A stretch of 38,186 nt of DNA from Mesorhizobium norvegicum (GCF_004919685.1 NZ_SMYZ01000129.1:2548-40733); one strand, 5' to 3'; counted from the first letter of the stretch, positions 16,496-25,605 are shown. Made by a program: numbers and translations. The notes: generated by a model from the sequence alone, not told the origin.

Positions 16496-16697
16496 TTCAG
16501 CGGCCCTTTCTGGCTCTCCCCGAGAGTTTCTGCGGATGCGGCGGAGGTCTGATCGTTGGTTTACTGGAGGGACCGGACAGCGAAAATTACGATTTCATGT
16601 GGCAGTGGTTAGCCTGTCCCTAAATGCCGGGAAGCAGGGCCGAAGATGTGGAGCGCAGGGTGTAGATCATCGCCGTCGAGACAAGGAAACGGACGGC
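16496..16697. other. Non-coding gap between livF and the flavin monooxygenase
   Basis: This 202-base stretch separates the livHMGF genes from the monooxygenase-Rid-DUF1028 genes, all on the minus strand. No reading frame with a family resemblance, no clear terminator and no ATT-N11-AAT box was seen. It could hold a promoter for the catabolic genes, but I cannot point to -35/-10 elements with confidence. Confidence 0.4.
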
Positions 16698-17399
16698 TCA
16701 GAGATAAAGGCTTCTGGCCGCCTTGGAGGAAAGCAGCTCCTTTGCCGGCCCCTCCTGCGCGACCTTGCCCTTGACCAGGACATAGCCGCGATCGGCGATG
16801 CCCAGCCCCATTTCCGCGTTCTGTTCGATCAACAGGATGGTCGTGCCTTGGCGATGGATCTCCCGGGTGATCTCGAAATACTCGCCGATGAGTTTCGGCG
16901 AGAGGCCGAGCGACGGTTCGTCCATGATTACCAGCTTGGGTTCGCCGATCAGCGCGCGCGCCAGCGCGACCATCGCCTGTTCGCCGCCCGACAAAGTGCC
17001 GGCCACCTGGCGCAGGCGCTCCTGGATGCGCGGGAACAGCTTGCACATCTTGTCCAGCTGCACCGCGAAGTTAGGCCCCCTGCCCGACACGGCGTCGTAA
17101 CCCAGGCGCAAATTCTCGCTCACGGTCAGGCCGGGAAACAGCCGGCGCCCTTCGGGAACGAGGCCGACACCGAGCGACGCCAGGTTTTCCGTGCCAAGCG
17201 TCGCTATATCCCTGCCCATCACCTCGACCTTGCCGCGCTGCGCCCGCACAACGCCGCAGACGGTCATGAAGGTTGTCGTCTTACCGGCGCCATTCGGCCC
17301 GAGCAGGCAGACGAGTTCGCCGGGCCGCACGCTCATCGCAACGCCGCGCAGCATCGGCACCGCACCATAGGAGGTATCGACGTCCCTGAGCTCAAGCAT
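16698..17399 (-). CDS. livF: Branched-chain amino acid-type ABC transporter ATPase LivF
   Basis: This 233-residue ATPase has Walker A (GPNGAGKTTT), the LivF-specific GLVPEGRRLFPGLTVSENL, the ABC signature LSGGEQ, Walker B (LVIMDEPSLGLSP) and the switch region LLIEQN. The start at 17399 gives the usual LivF N-terminus (MLELRDVDTSYG) and overlaps the livG stop by 8 bases. It is the last gene of livH-livM-livG-livF. LivF-type systems import branched-chain or other hydrophobic amino acids, but members also take up urea, amides and aromatic compounds, so the cargo should be read from the neighbouring genes. Confidence 0.9.
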   Translation of the reverse strand: MLELRDVDTSYGAVPMLRGVAMSVRPGELVCLLGPNGAGKTTTFMTVCGVVRAQRGKVEVMGRDIATLGTENLASLGVGLVPEGRRLFPGLTVSENLRLGYDAVSGRGPNFAVQLDKMCKLFPRIQERLRQVAGTLSGGEQAMVALARALIGEPKLVIMDEPSLGLSPKLIGEYFEITREIHRQGTTILLIEQNAEMGLGIADRGYVLVKGKVAQEGPAKELLSSKAARSLYL

Positions 17400-18177
17400 G
17401 GGCGACCGCCTTCCCGAGATAGGCTTCCTGGACGCGCGGGTCGGCGCGCACCGCCGCAAAGTCGCCCTCGGCGATCTTGCTGCCATAGTCGATGCAGGTG
17501 ACGTGGTGCGGGAACGCCTCGACCACCCGCATGTCGTGCTCGATCAGGACCACCGACAGCTCGGGGTTTTCAGCGCGCAGACGCACGATGTCGGCCACCA
17601 GCGCATCGGTTTCCGTATCGTCCATGCCGACCGACGGCTCGTCGAGCAGCAAAAGCTTGGGCTGCGAGGCGAGCGCGCGGGCGATTTCCAGCCGCCGCCG
17701 GTCAGCCTGCGCCAGCGTGCCCGCCGGCCGGTAGCGTTGTTCGAACAGGTCGCCGGAGCCGAGCTTGAGCAGGGTTTCGGCCTTTTCCACGCAGGCCGCC
17801 ATCTCGCGGCGCGACGCGCTGGGCCGAAACAGCGCGGTCAGCACGCCGGTCCTGGTGCGGGTGTGCATGCCGATGATGACATTGTCGAGGACGCTCAGGT
17901 CCGAGAACAGCCGCGACGACTGGAATGTGCGGGCAATGCCACGGTCGACGACTTCGTAGGACGGGCGGCCGGTGATCTCGGCGCCGTCGAAGGTGACCCG
18001 GCCGGAGGTCGGCCGGTAGACGCCGGTCACGACATTGAACAGCGTCGACTTGCCGGCGCCGTTCGGGCCGATGACGGCGAGCACCGCGCCCTTGTCGATC
18101 GACAGGCTGACATCGTTGAGCGCGACCAGGCCGCCGAAGCGCATCGTTAAATTCTCGACCTTGAGAAGCGCGCTCAT
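17392..18177 (-). CDS. livG: Branched-chain amino acid-type ABC transporter ATPase LivG
   Basis: This 261-residue ATPase has Walker A (GPNGAGKST), the LivG segment GIARTFQSSRLFSDLSVLDNV, Walker B (LLLLDEPSVGMDDTET) and the switch histidine (VLIEHDM). The signature motif is unusual: where LivG proteins normally have a form of LSxGQ, this one reads LAQADRRRLEIARAL. The start at 18177 (MSALLKVENLTMRFGG) overlaps the livM stop by 4 bases. A much longer upstream frame lies in the shadow of livM and is rejected. It should pair with LivF under the LivH-LivM channel. Confidence 0.9.
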   Translation of the reverse strand: MSALLKVENLTMRFGGLVALNDVSLSIDKGAVLAVIGPNGAGKSTLFNVVTGVYRPTSGRVTFDGAEITGRPSYEVVDRGIARTFQSSRLFSDLSVLDNVIIGMHTRTRTGVLTALFRPSASRREMAACVEKAETLLKLGSGDLFEQRYRPAGTLAQADRRRLEIARALASQPKLLLLDEPSVGMDDTETDALVADIVRLRAENPELSVVLIEHDMRVVEAFPHHVTCIDYGSKIAEGDFAAVRADPRVQEAYLGKAVAHA

Positions 18178-19349
18178 GGCTCGCCTCCATATCGCCGCAT
18201 GCGTTGCGGGAACAGACCCTGCGGCCGGATCATCAGGAAGCCGATGATGACGACGCCAAAGAACAGCAGGCGGTAGTCGGCGAAGGCGCGCAGTTTCTCG
18301 GGCAGGATGGTCAGCAGGAACGCACCGACGATGACGCCGAAAATATTGTCCATGCCGCCGACGATGACCATGGTCATGATGGTGACGGAGACCAGGAAGG
18401 TGAAATTGTCGGGAGAAATGTAGGACACGTAGAAGGCATAGATCGTGCCGGCGAAGGCGGCGAGAAAGGCATCGACCGCGAACGCCAGAACCTTGAACCA
18501 CGCGACATTGATGCCTTGCGCCTTGGCGGCGATCTCGTCGGCGCGCAGCGCGTTCCAGGCGAGCCCGATGCGCGAGCCGTGCAACCGATGCGCGGTGACG
18601 ATGGCGACGACGACGAGTGCGGCCGACAGATAGTAGAAGTTCGCCTGGCTCGGCAGTTTCCAGCCGAAGATCACCAGCGGGTCGGCGAAGGAATGGCCGA
18701 ACAGGCTGGGCGCCGGAATGCCGACCAGCCCGTTGGGTCCGCCGGTCCAGCTGAAATTGTTCAGCAATTGCTGGACCACAACACCGAAGGCGATGGTGAC
18801 AAGCGCCAGATACGTGTCGCGCGTGCGCATCGACGGGATGCCGATGATGAAACCGAACAGGGTCGCAGCCAGCGCCGCGACCGGCAGTGTCAGCCAGAAG
18901 CTGACGCCGAAATTGATCGCCAGCAGCGCCGAAACATAAGCGCCGATGCCGTAGGAAGCACCGGTGGCGAAGTTCGGGATGTTGGCGCTGCCGAGCTGGA
19001 AATTGAGCGCCAGCGCCAGCACGGCATAGAGTTCGGCGACGATCAGCAGATGCAGAATATAGGTGTTCGAACCGACGAAGAACGGAAAAGCCAGGACGAT
19101 GACAGCAGCGGTGACCATCGCCACGAGGGGAACCCGGGCAAAGCTCGCCAACGCGTAATCCGCGATCCACGGCAGCCTCTCCAAGAGATAGAAGCCGAGG
19201 CCGAGCAAGGCCAGCAGGCCGAGCACCTGCCAGCCGCCGTCGACTCTGAGGATGAGGTACAGGAAGGCTGCCCCGATAAGCTGCGAAGCGATGGCGAAGC
19301 TCGCGGCCGCCGCTATGCCCGGCGCGGCAAGTGAAGCACCCCGCTCCAT
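18174..19349 (-). CDS. livM: Branched-chain amino acid-type ABC transporter permease LivM
   Basis: This 391-residue inner-membrane protein is strongly hydrophobic throughout, with roughly ten possible membrane spans. It has the LivM hallmarks LALNFQLGSANIPNFATGASYGIGAY, in which the NxxxG-like core is kept, and the cytoplasmic loop IGLAWNALRADEIAAKAQGIN. The C-terminal segment GLFPQRMRRYGG is also typical. The start at 19349 is 1 base after the livH stop. A longer frame back to 19451 lacks family similarity. About 90 extra N-terminal residues with two spans precede the core. Confidence 0.9.
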   Translation of the reverse strand: MERGASLAAPGIAAAASFAIASQLIGAAFLYLILRVDGGWQVLGLLALLGLGFYLLERLPWIADYALASFARVPLVAMVTAAVIVLAFPFFVGSNTYILHLLIVAELYAVLALALNFQLGSANIPNFATGASYGIGAYVSALLAINFGVSFWLTLPVAALAATLFGFIIGIPSMRTRDTYLALVTIAFGVVVQQLLNNFSWTGGPNGLVGIPAPSLFGHSFADPLVIFGWKLPSQANFYYLSAALVVVAIVTAHRLHGSRIGLAWNALRADEIAAKAQGINVAWFKVLAFAVDAFLAAFAGTIYAFYVSYISPDNFTFLVSVTIMTMVIVGGMDNIFGVIVGAFLLTILPEKLRAFADYRLLFFGVVIIGFLMIRPQGLFPQRMRRYGGEP

Positions 19350-19350
19350 G

Positions 19351-20268
19351 CTAGACTTTCTCCATGACGGTGCGCCCAAGCAGGCCGGCGGGGCGGAAGA
19401 TGAGCACGGCGATGACCAGCAGGAAGACGAAGACCAGCCGGTAGGAAGCACCGTCCGGCACGAATGTCTGCGCCAGCACCTCGATGCCGGCGATGATCAA
19501 TCCGCCCAGTATGGCGCCCGGCATCGAGCCGAGGCCGCCGATCACCGCGGCGGAGAAGCCGAGCAGGCCGGCCATGACGCCGAAGTCGAACCGTGTGACG
19601 CCGGCATAGCTTGCGAACAGAAGCCCGGCGATGGCGCCGATCACTGACGCGATGAAGAAGGTCGCCCGAAAGACGCGTGCATCGCGGATGCCCATCATCC
19701 GCGCCACGACCCGGTCCTCCGAGGCCGCCCGGATGCGCAGGCCAAGCGGGGTCATGCGCAGGAAGACAAACAGCATGACCACCAGCGCGACGGTGAGCAC
19801 CACCACCAGCAGCGCGAACCAGCTGATGGCAACGCCGGAGATTTCGAAAGCCATACCCGACACCAGGCGCGGAAAGGCATGCGGGTTCGACCCCTGCGGA
19901 TAAAGATGACGGATCAGTTCGCGGATGACGATGCCGAGCGCCACCGTCGCCACCAGCGCCATCATGGCAGGCGCGTCGCGGAAGCGCCGGATGACCACCT
20001 TGTCCAGCAGGACGCCGATCAAACCGACGGCGAGCACGGCGACCGGAACCGCAAGGACCAGCCAGGCGGGGCTCGACGCCCCAAGCGCGGTCGCCAGCGC
20101 CTGGGCGAGGCCCAGCGTGATGAACGGCGCAGTCATCGCGACATCGCCGTGCGAGAAATGAATGACGTTCAAGACACCGAAGATCAGGCTGAATCCGATC
20201 GCCAGCAAGGCATAGATGCAGCCAAGGGTTATCCAGTTCACCAGTTGCTGGACAAGCAGTTCCGCCAT
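19351..20268 (-). CDS. livH: Branched-chain amino acid-type ABC transporter permease LivH
   Basis: This 305-residue inner-membrane protein has the LivH signature near its N-terminus (LGCIYALLAIGFSLIFGVLN, then VIHFSHGDVAM) and the transducing loop PLGLRIRAASEDRVVARMMG. It also has a glycine-rich span at VIGGLGSMPGAILGG. The start at 20268 (MAELLVQQLVNWI) matches the family; the longer frame to 20343 does not. It is the first gene of the livHMGF run and is divergent from the binding-protein gene livK, with 192 bases between the starts. Confidence 0.91.
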   Translation of the reverse strand: MAELLVQQLVNWITLGCIYALLAIGFSLIFGVLNVIHFSHGDVAMTAPFITLGLAQALATALGASSPAWLVLAVPVAVLAVGLIGVLLDKVVIRRFRDAPAMMALVATVALGIVIRELIRHLYPQGSNPHAFPRLVSGMAFEISGVAISWFALLVVVLTVALVVMLFVFLRMTPLGLRIRAASEDRVVARMMGIRDARVFRATFFIASVIGAIAGLLFASYAGVTRFDFGVMAGLLGFSAAVIGGLGSMPGAILGGLIIAGIEVLAQTFVPDGASYRLVFVFLLVIAVLIFRPAGLLGRTVMEKV

Positions 20269-20460
20269 GCGGTCCGTCTCTCGATTGAAGCCGACAGGTA
20301 TCAACCGCCATGCCGGGCGGACAGAACGAATCTCCGAACTCACGAGTCACAATTTCCGAATTTCGTCACCGAATAGGCGCCCGTACACTGATGATCAGCC
20401 GACGATCACGATCGGCCGGGTCGCTACGACGGCGGCAGATAATTCACTTGAGGTGGAACC
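20269..20460. promoter_or_regulatory. Divergent promoter region livH / livK
   Basis: This 192-base gap separates livH (minus) from livK (plus) and must hold both promoters. AGGTGG at 20451-20456 is the livK ribosome-binding site. A partial inverted repeat (GCCGACGATCACGATCGGC, about 20398-20416) could be an operator. No confident -35/-10 pair or ATT-N11-AAT box was found. Confidence 0.45.
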
Positions 20461-21591
20461 ATGCAAAACAGGCGCAGTGCGCTTATCCGCGTATCGTCAA
20501 TTCTGGCCGGGTCTCTGTTCGCCATCGCCCTGGGCGCCGCCCAGGCTCAGGCCGACCAGATCAAGCTCGGCTTCATTGGGCCGCTCTCCGGAGGCAACGC
20601 CCAGCAGGGTCTCGGCGCCCGCAACGGCTTCCTGCTCGCCATCGAACAGGCCAATGCCAGCGGCTATCCGCACCAGGTGGAAGGCGTCATTCTCGATGAC
20701 GCCTCCGATCCGGCTGTCGGCGTTTCGGCGGCCCAGAAGCTGGTCAACGATCCCGCGGTGGTCGCGGCAACCGGACATTGGAACAGCTCGGTCGCACTGG
20801 CGACGATCCCGGTCTTCAACCGCTCGCAGATGCCGTTCATCGTCTGGGGCGCGGTCAGCCCGAAGATCACCGAACAGAACTTCCCGAACGTGACCCGCGT
20901 CACGCCGACGCTGGTCAATGAGAACAAGCCGCTGGCCGAAGCCATCGCCAAGCAAGGCAAGATCAAGAAGATCGCCATCATCTCCGATACGACCGACTAT
21001 GGCGCGGCCAACACCAAATGGTTCGGCGATTTCTTCAAGGCGGCCGGCGGCGAGATCGTTTCCGCGGATGCCGCGGCTGTCGGCACGACCGATTTCCGCG
21101 CCATGCTGACCACGGCGAAGGCTGCCGCGCCAGACGCGGTCTATTTCGGCGGCGTCGTCACCGAAGCAGCGCTGGTGCGCAGCCAGATGGCCGACCTCGG
21201 CATGGGCAACCTGCCCATGTACGGAATTTCGGGCATCTACGATCCGAAGTTCATCGAGATCGCGGGAGCTGCCGCCGAAGGCACCATTGCCGGAACCCCG
21301 GCCGTGCAGTCGAACCCGAAGCTCGAGGAGTTCAACAAGGCCTATGAAACCAAGGCCTTTCCCGATCCTGCCGGCTCCTACGCCAAATATGCCTACGAGG
21401 CGACGCAGATCCTGCTCGAGGTCATCAAGGAAAAGGGCCTCGACGACAAGGAGGCGCTGAGCAAGGCCATTCGCGACATTCATCACGACGGCATTCTGGG
21501 AGACGTCTCGTTCGATGCGAACGGGCAGACCAACATGGCCATCGAAATCGACATGTTCGTCGTGCGCAACGGCAAGTGGGAGAAGATGTAA
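20461..21591 (+). CDS. livK: LivK-type periplasmic substrate-binding protein
   Basis: This 376-residue protein has a Sec signal peptide (positive start, hydrophobic core, cleavage after about residue 31 at AQA-DQIKLG). The type I periplasmic-binding fold follows, with KLGFIGPLSGGNAQQG and ILDDASDPAVGVSAAQKLVND. It would deliver a substrate to LivHMGF, which is divergently encoded. The family binds branched-chain amino acids, but many members bind amides, urea or aromatic acids, and the local enzymes suggest a nitrogen compound. A strong stem-loop follows the stop codon, before potA. Confidence 0.9.
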   Translation: MQNRRSALIRVSSILAGSLFAIALGAAQAQADQIKLGFIGPLSGGNAQQGLGARNGFLLAIEQANASGYPHQVEGVILDDASDPAVGVSAAQKLVNDPAVVAATGHWNSSVALATIPVFNRSQMPFIVWGAVSPKITEQNFPNVTRVTPTLVNENKPLAEAIAKQGKIKKIAIISDTTDYGAANTKWFGDFFKAAGGEIVSADAAAVGTTDFRAMLTTAKAAAPDAVYFGGVVTEAALVRSQMADLGMGNLPMYGISGIYDPKFIEIAGAAAEGTIAGTPAVQSNPKLEEFNKAYETKAFPDPAGSYAKYAYEATQILLEVIKEKGLDDKEALSKAIRDIHHDGILGDVSFDANGQTNMAIEIDMFVVRNGKWEKM

Positions 21592-21597
21592 CCACCT

Positions 21598-21636
21598 GAT
21601 CAACGCCGCGCCCACCCTTGGTGCGCGGCGTCGATC
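21598..21636 (+). other. Stem-loop between livK and potA
   Basis: The arms GATCAACGCCGCGC (21598-21611) and GCGCGGCGTCGATC (21623-21636) pair over 14 positions with one mismatch, around an 11-base loop. No T-run follows, so it is not a standard terminator. It starts 6 bases after the livK stop. A structure here would be expected to protect livK mRNA from 3' decay or to lower read-through into the pot genes. Confidence 0.6.
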
Positions 21637-21681
21637 ACCTTCATCGCCGAGCTCGCAAAGACCTATCGGAGCGCCCAGACC

Positions 21682-22776
21682 ATGAATGATGAGGCCGGCC
21701 AGCGCGCACCTCGAAAGGCCGTCGAGATCAAGGGCGTCTCCAAGGTGTTCGGCACCTATCAGGCGTTGAAGCCGGTTTCCTTCGACATCTACGACAATGA
21801 GTTCTTCACGCTGCTCGGCCCGAGCGGCTGCGGCAAGACCACCTTGCTGCGCATGATTGCCGGCTTCGAACAGCCGACGGCGGGGCAGATTTTCCTGCAC
21901 GGCTCGGACATACAGGGACTGCCCCCGCACAGAAGGCGGGTCAACACCGTCTTCCAGAGCTACGCCCTGTTCCCGCATATGAGCGTAGAACAGAACATCG
22001 GCTTCGGGCTCGAGAACCTCGGCTGGTCGAAAGACCGCCGCGATGCGCGCGTCGCCGACATGCTTCGTCTCGTCCATATGGAGGCCTTTGCCGGGCGCAA
22101 GCCGCAGCAACTGTCGGGCGGCCAGCGCCAGCGCGTCGCGCTCGCCCGCGCCTTGGCGCCAGAACCGGAAGTGCTGCTGCTCGACGAACCGCTCTCGGCG
22201 CTCGACCTGAAGCTGCGCCAGGCCATGCGCGACGAACTGCGCATCCTGCAGCGCAAGACCGGCATCACCTTCGTCTTCGTCACCCATGACCAGGAGGAAG
22301 CACTCGACATGTCGGATCGCATCTGCGTTCTCGGCGATGGCGAGATCCAGCAGCTTGGCACGCCCGCGGCGATCTACGAGGAGCCGTCGAACCGCTTCGT
22401 CGCCGACTTCATCGGCGAGACCAACTTTCTTGACGCCGACGTGATTGCCGTGGACGGCGAGCAGGCAACCGTGAAAACGCAGTTCGGCATGACCTTGACG
22501 GCCTCTCACAAGAAAGCGGTCGCCGGCCAGAAGGCCTTCCTCTCGATACGTCCGGAGAAAATCAGCCTGCCCGCCCAGGACAACCCGATCGCTGTCGATG
22601 GCACGATCATGAGCACCAATTATCTCGGCGGCTACACATACTATCTGGTTGAAGCGGGCGGCACCAAGCTGCGCATCTCCAAGCGCAACAGCGTCAGCCG
22701 CGGCCAGATGTTCGAAATCGGGCAGTCGGTGAAAGTCGGCTTTGCCGCCGAATCCGTGCGGATCCTCGGTGCATGA
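21682..22776 (+). CDS. potA: Spermidine/putrescine-type ABC transporter ATPase PotA
   Basis: This 364-residue ATPase has Walker A (GPSGCGKTT, about 46-54), a Q-loop (VFQSYALFPHMSV), the signature LSGGQRQRVALARAL, Walker B (LLLDEPLSALDLKLR) and the switch histidine (FVTHDQEEALD). A C-terminal TOBE domain begins at about residue 280 (FLSIRPEKISLP). It fits the PotA/PotG group, which moves polyamines and related quaternary amines or amino-acid derivatives. Its stop overlaps the potB start (ATGA). The ribosome-binding site is poor (GGAG about 12 bases upstream), which fits dependence on an upstream transcript. Confidence 0.9.
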   Translation: MNDEAGQRAPRKAVEIKGVSKVFGTYQALKPVSFDIYDNEFFTLLGPSGCGKTTLLRMIAGFEQPTAGQIFLHGSDIQGLPPHRRRVNTVFQSYALFPHMSVEQNIGFGLENLGWSKDRRDARVADMLRLVHMEAFAGRKPQQLSGGQRQRVALARALAPEPEVLLLDEPLSALDLKLRQAMRDELRILQRKTGITFVFVTHDQEEALDMSDRICVLGDGEIQQLGTPAAIYEEPSNRFVADFIGETNFLDADVIAVDGEQATVKTQFGMTLTASHKKAVAGQKAFLSIRPEKISLPAQDNPIAVDGTIMSTNYLGGYTYYLVEAGGTKLRISKRNSVSRGQMFEIGQSVKVGFAAESVRILGA

Positions 22777-23672
22777 AGCCGTCCAGCAAGAATCCGAACT
22801 GGAATCTCCTCGGCCTGCTGCCGGCCCATCTCATCATGCTGCTGACGCTGATCATCCCGATCGGGATCATCATTGTGGTGTCGTTCTCGACGCGCGGGCC
22901 CTATGGCGGGTTCGAGTATGTGTTCACCACCGCGCCCTACAAGCAGCTGCTGTTCAACGAAGGCTGGACCGGCGAGCTGGAGTTCAATCCGCAATATCTC
23001 ATCGTCGTTGCCAGGACGCTGCTCCTGTCGGCGGTGACGACGTCGATCTGCCTGCTGTTAAGCTTCCCAGTCGCCTATTTCATCGCGCTGCAGCGGCCGA
23101 CGATCAAAGTCCTGCTGATCTATCTCGTCACGCTGCCATTCTGGGTTTCGATGATCGTGCGCGTCTATTCCTGGATCATCATCCTGGGCAAGGACGGGGT
23201 CATCGAAAAGACCCTTCGGGGTCTCGGCCTCGTCGATCAGATGGACTCCCTGCTGTTCGGCAACACCGCCATGCTGCTCGGTCTCGTCTATAGCTACATT
23301 CCGCTGATGATCCTGCCGATCTTCGCCTCGATCGAGAAACTCGACCCTGCGCTCATCGAGGCGTCGCATGATCTCTACGGCAACCGCCTCACCACATTGC
23401 GCCGCGTTATCCTGCCCCTCACCCGGCCGGGCATGATCGCCGGGGCGATCCTGGTGTTCGTTCCGAGCCTCGGCGCGGTCCTGGAGCCGACCCTGCTCGG
23501 CGGCGGCAAGACCATGATGATGGGCAATCTCATCCAGTTGCAGTTCGGTGGCGCCCGCAATTGGCCGCTCGGCGCCGCCATTGCCATCGTGCTGATGGCC
23601 GCGGTCATGGTCTTCCTGATCTTCCAGGGTCTGCGCTCGATGCGGAGCGAAGGGCTGGAGCGCGCGGCATGA
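22773..23672 (+). CDS. potB: Spermidine/putrescine-type ABC transporter permease PotB
   Basis: This 299-residue inner-membrane protein has about six membrane spans and the PotB transducing loop (PALIEASHDLYGNRLTTLRR, then VILPLTRPGMIAG). Family motifs such as ARTLLLSAVTTSICLLLSFP and RVYSWIIILGKDGVIEK are also present. Its start and stop both overlap neighbours by 4 bases (ATGA), so potA, potB and potC are tightly coupled. Confidence 0.9.
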   Translation: MKPSSKNPNWNLLGLLPAHLIMLLTLIIPIGIIIVVSFSTRGPYGGFEYVFTTAPYKQLLFNEGWTGELEFNPQYLIVVARTLLLSAVTTSICLLLSFPVAYFIALQRPTIKVLLIYLVTLPFWVSMIVRVYSWIIILGKDGVIEKTLRGLGLVDQMDSLLFGNTAMLLGLVYSYIPLMILPIFASIEKLDPALIEASHDLYGNRLTTLRRVILPLTRPGMIAGAILVFVPSLGAVLEPTLLGGGKTMMMGNLIQLQFGGARNWPLGAAIAIVLMAAVMVFLIFQGLRSMRSEGLERAA

Positions 23673-24457
23673 GCACGGACAATGACGTCAGGCGCTATCC
23701 GGGCTTCGGTCTCTTCAGCGCGATCTTCTTCGCCTATCTCTACCTGCCCATCGCCGTCGTGGTGTTCTATTCCTTCAATGCGAACCGCATCGTCTCCAAT
23801 TGGGGCGGCTTCTCCTTGCACTGGTATGCCACTGCTTTGTCCAACGCGAACCTGATGACGGCAGTGAAGACCTCCCTGCTCGTCGCCGCGGTCGCCACCG
23901 TAGCCTCGACACTTGTCGCGTTGATGGCGGCATTGGTGCTGGTGCGGGGCCGCAATGTCAGATTCCGCCGCATCTCCGAAGCGGTGGTGAACCTTCCATT
24001 GCTCCTGCCCGAAATCGTCGTTGCGGTCGCGGTCCTGATCCTCTTCTCCGAGGTCGGGCTCGCCAACGGCATGGTGAAGCTGATGATCGCGCACACCACC
24101 TTCTGCATCCCGTTCGCCTTCTTGCCGATCCGCGCGCGCCTGCAGGGAATGGACCTCGATCTGGAGGAAGCGGCCCGCGATCTCTATGCAACCGGCTGGG
24201 TCGCCTTTCGCCGTGTCACGCTGCCGCTCATCCTGCCGGGCGTCTTTGCCGGCGCGATGCTCGCCTTCGTCATCTCGATGGACGATTTCATCACCAGCAA
24301 CCTGTTGAATTCCGGCGGCGCCACCACGTTGCCGGTCTACATCTTCTCCCTGATCAAGCAGGGCGTGTCGCCGCAGCTCAACGCAATCTCGACCCTGATC
24401 ATGGTTGTTTCGGTGGTGCTGGCGACCGTGGCCTTCCTGCTTCAGCGGCGGCAGTAG
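23669..24457 (+). CDS. potC: Spermidine/putrescine-type ABC transporter permease PotC
   Basis: This 262-residue inner-membrane protein has about six spans, a typical PotC opening (FFAYLYLPIAVVVFYSFNANR) and a transducing loop (DLEEAARDLYATGWVAFRRV). It also has the PotC segment AMLAFVISMDDFITSNLLN. The start at 23669 overlaps the potB stop; an alternative frame open from 23561 lies inside potB. The binding-protein gene potD follows after 102 bases, so the order is potA-potB-potC-potD. Confidence 0.9.
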   Translation: MSTDNDVRRYPGFGLFSAIFFAYLYLPIAVVVFYSFNANRIVSNWGGFSLHWYATALSNANLMTAVKTSLLVAAVATVASTLVALMAALVLVRGRNVRFRRISEAVVNLPLLLPEIVVAVAVLILFSEVGLANGMVKLMIAHTTFCIPFAFLPIRARLQGMDLDLEEAARDLYATGWVAFRRVTLPLILPGVFAGAMLAFVISMDDFITSNLLNSGGATTLPVYIFSLIKQGVSPQLNAISTLIMVVSVVLATVAFLLQRRQ

Positions 24458-24559
24458 CAGCGGCGAAGTTTTTCCTAATCAAGGCGTCGGGCAATTCGAA
24501 TTTATCGCACCCGGTGGTTTGTTATCGTCACCCTGGGAGAACAACAACAGGGGAATGAC

Positions 24560-25597
24560 ATGTCGACAAGAATCCGTATTGCAGCGCTCGCCATGGCCGG
24601 CGCCTTGAGCTTCGCCTTCAGCCTGCCGGCTCTGGCCGAGGGCAACCTGGCCATCTACGCATGGGCCGATTCCATCTCGCCCGAGATGGTCGCGAAATTC
24701 GAGAAGGAAACCGGCATCAAGGTCACGGTTGACGCCTTCTCCTCCAACGAGGATCTGCTGACCAAGCTGCAGGCCGGCTCGTCGGGCTACGACATCGTCA
24801 CGCCTTCGCAGCACTTCGTGAAAATCATGATCGACAGCGGGCTGCTCGAGGACTTCGGCGCCAGCTCGATGGCAGCCTACAGCCAAGTCCTGCCGGACTG
24901 GCAGAAGCCATGGTGGGATCCGACCGGCAATCATTCGATCCCGCTTGCCTTCGGCAACGCCGGCTACACCGTCAATCGCGACCTCTACAAGGGTCCGGTC
25001 GACAGCTGGAAGACCTATTTCGAGCCGCCGGTGGAACTGCGCGGCAAGATTGCCAGCCTGGCACAGCCCGACGAAGTCATTCCGGCCGCCGAGAACTATC
25101 TCGGCATAAAATATTGCAGCGAGGACCCGCAGGAGATGAAGCGTGTGCTCGATCTCTTGCTGGCGCAGAAGCCATTCGTCGCAGCCTATTCCAGCGACAA
25201 CATCGAAAACCGCATCGGCAGCGGTGAGGTTGCCGCCCATTTCTGGTGGGACGGCAACACCATGCGGCTTCGCCGCAACGACAAGGCCAATGTCGAATAC
25301 GCGATGCCGAAGGAGGGTCTGGTCGGCTGGCTGGATTCCTATGTCGTGCCGAAGGGCGCGGCCAATATCGAGAACGCCAAGAAGTTCATCGATTTCATGG
25401 CCCAGATCGACAACGCGACGGCGCAGTACAACTATTACGGCCACTCCTCGCCGGTGAAGATCGACGAGAGCAAGGCGCTCTACAACAAGGAAAACGCCCC
25501 GGAGCTGTTCCCGACCGTTCCGGTCAAGATGGGGCAGACCTGCTCGCCGGCGGCACAGGAACTCGTCACCAAGGTCTGGACGCAGCTCCTCCAGTGA
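24560..25597 (+). CDS. potD: PotD-like periplasmic polyamine-type binding protein
   Basis: This 345-residue protein has a Sec signal peptide (cleavage after about residue 26, LPALA-EG) and then the PotD/PotF fold (NLAIYAWADSISPEMVAKFE). Residues that line the PotD polyamine site appear to be kept: a tryptophan pair region (HFWWDGN), WLDS (PotD Trp255-x-Asp257) and an acidic Asp-Glu around QPDEVIPAAE. It may bind a diamine or a cationic amino-acid derivative; the exact ligand cannot be read. AGGGGAA lies 6 bases before the ATG. A good terminator follows the stop. Confidence 0.87.
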   Translation: MSTRIRIAALAMAGALSFAFSLPALAEGNLAIYAWADSISPEMVAKFEKETGIKVTVDAFSSNEDLLTKLQAGSSGYDIVTPSQHFVKIMIDSGLLEDFGASSMAAYSQVLPDWQKPWWDPTGNHSIPLAFGNAGYTVNRDLYKGPVDSWKTYFEPPVELRGKIASLAQPDEVIPAAENYLGIKYCSEDPQEMKRVLDLLLAQKPFVAAYSSDNIENRIGSGEVAAHFWWDGNTMRLRRNDKANVEYAMPKEGLVGWLDSYVVPKGAANIENAKKFIDFMAQIDNATAQYNYYGHSSPVKIDESKALYNKENAPELFPTVPVKMGQTCSPAAQELVTKVWTQLLQ

Positions 25598-25605
25598 GCC
25601 GCTCA

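Noticed and set aside
17392..19170. 592-residue fused protein ending in LivG
   Set aside because: Residues before the MSALLKVENL start are out-of-frame livM sequence; the 4-base overlap with livM gives a normal LivG.
20497..22509. 670-codon open frame antisense to livK and potA
   Set aside because: It spans two unrelated genes and their gap; both are strongly supported by motifs, so the long frame is a codon-bias artefact.
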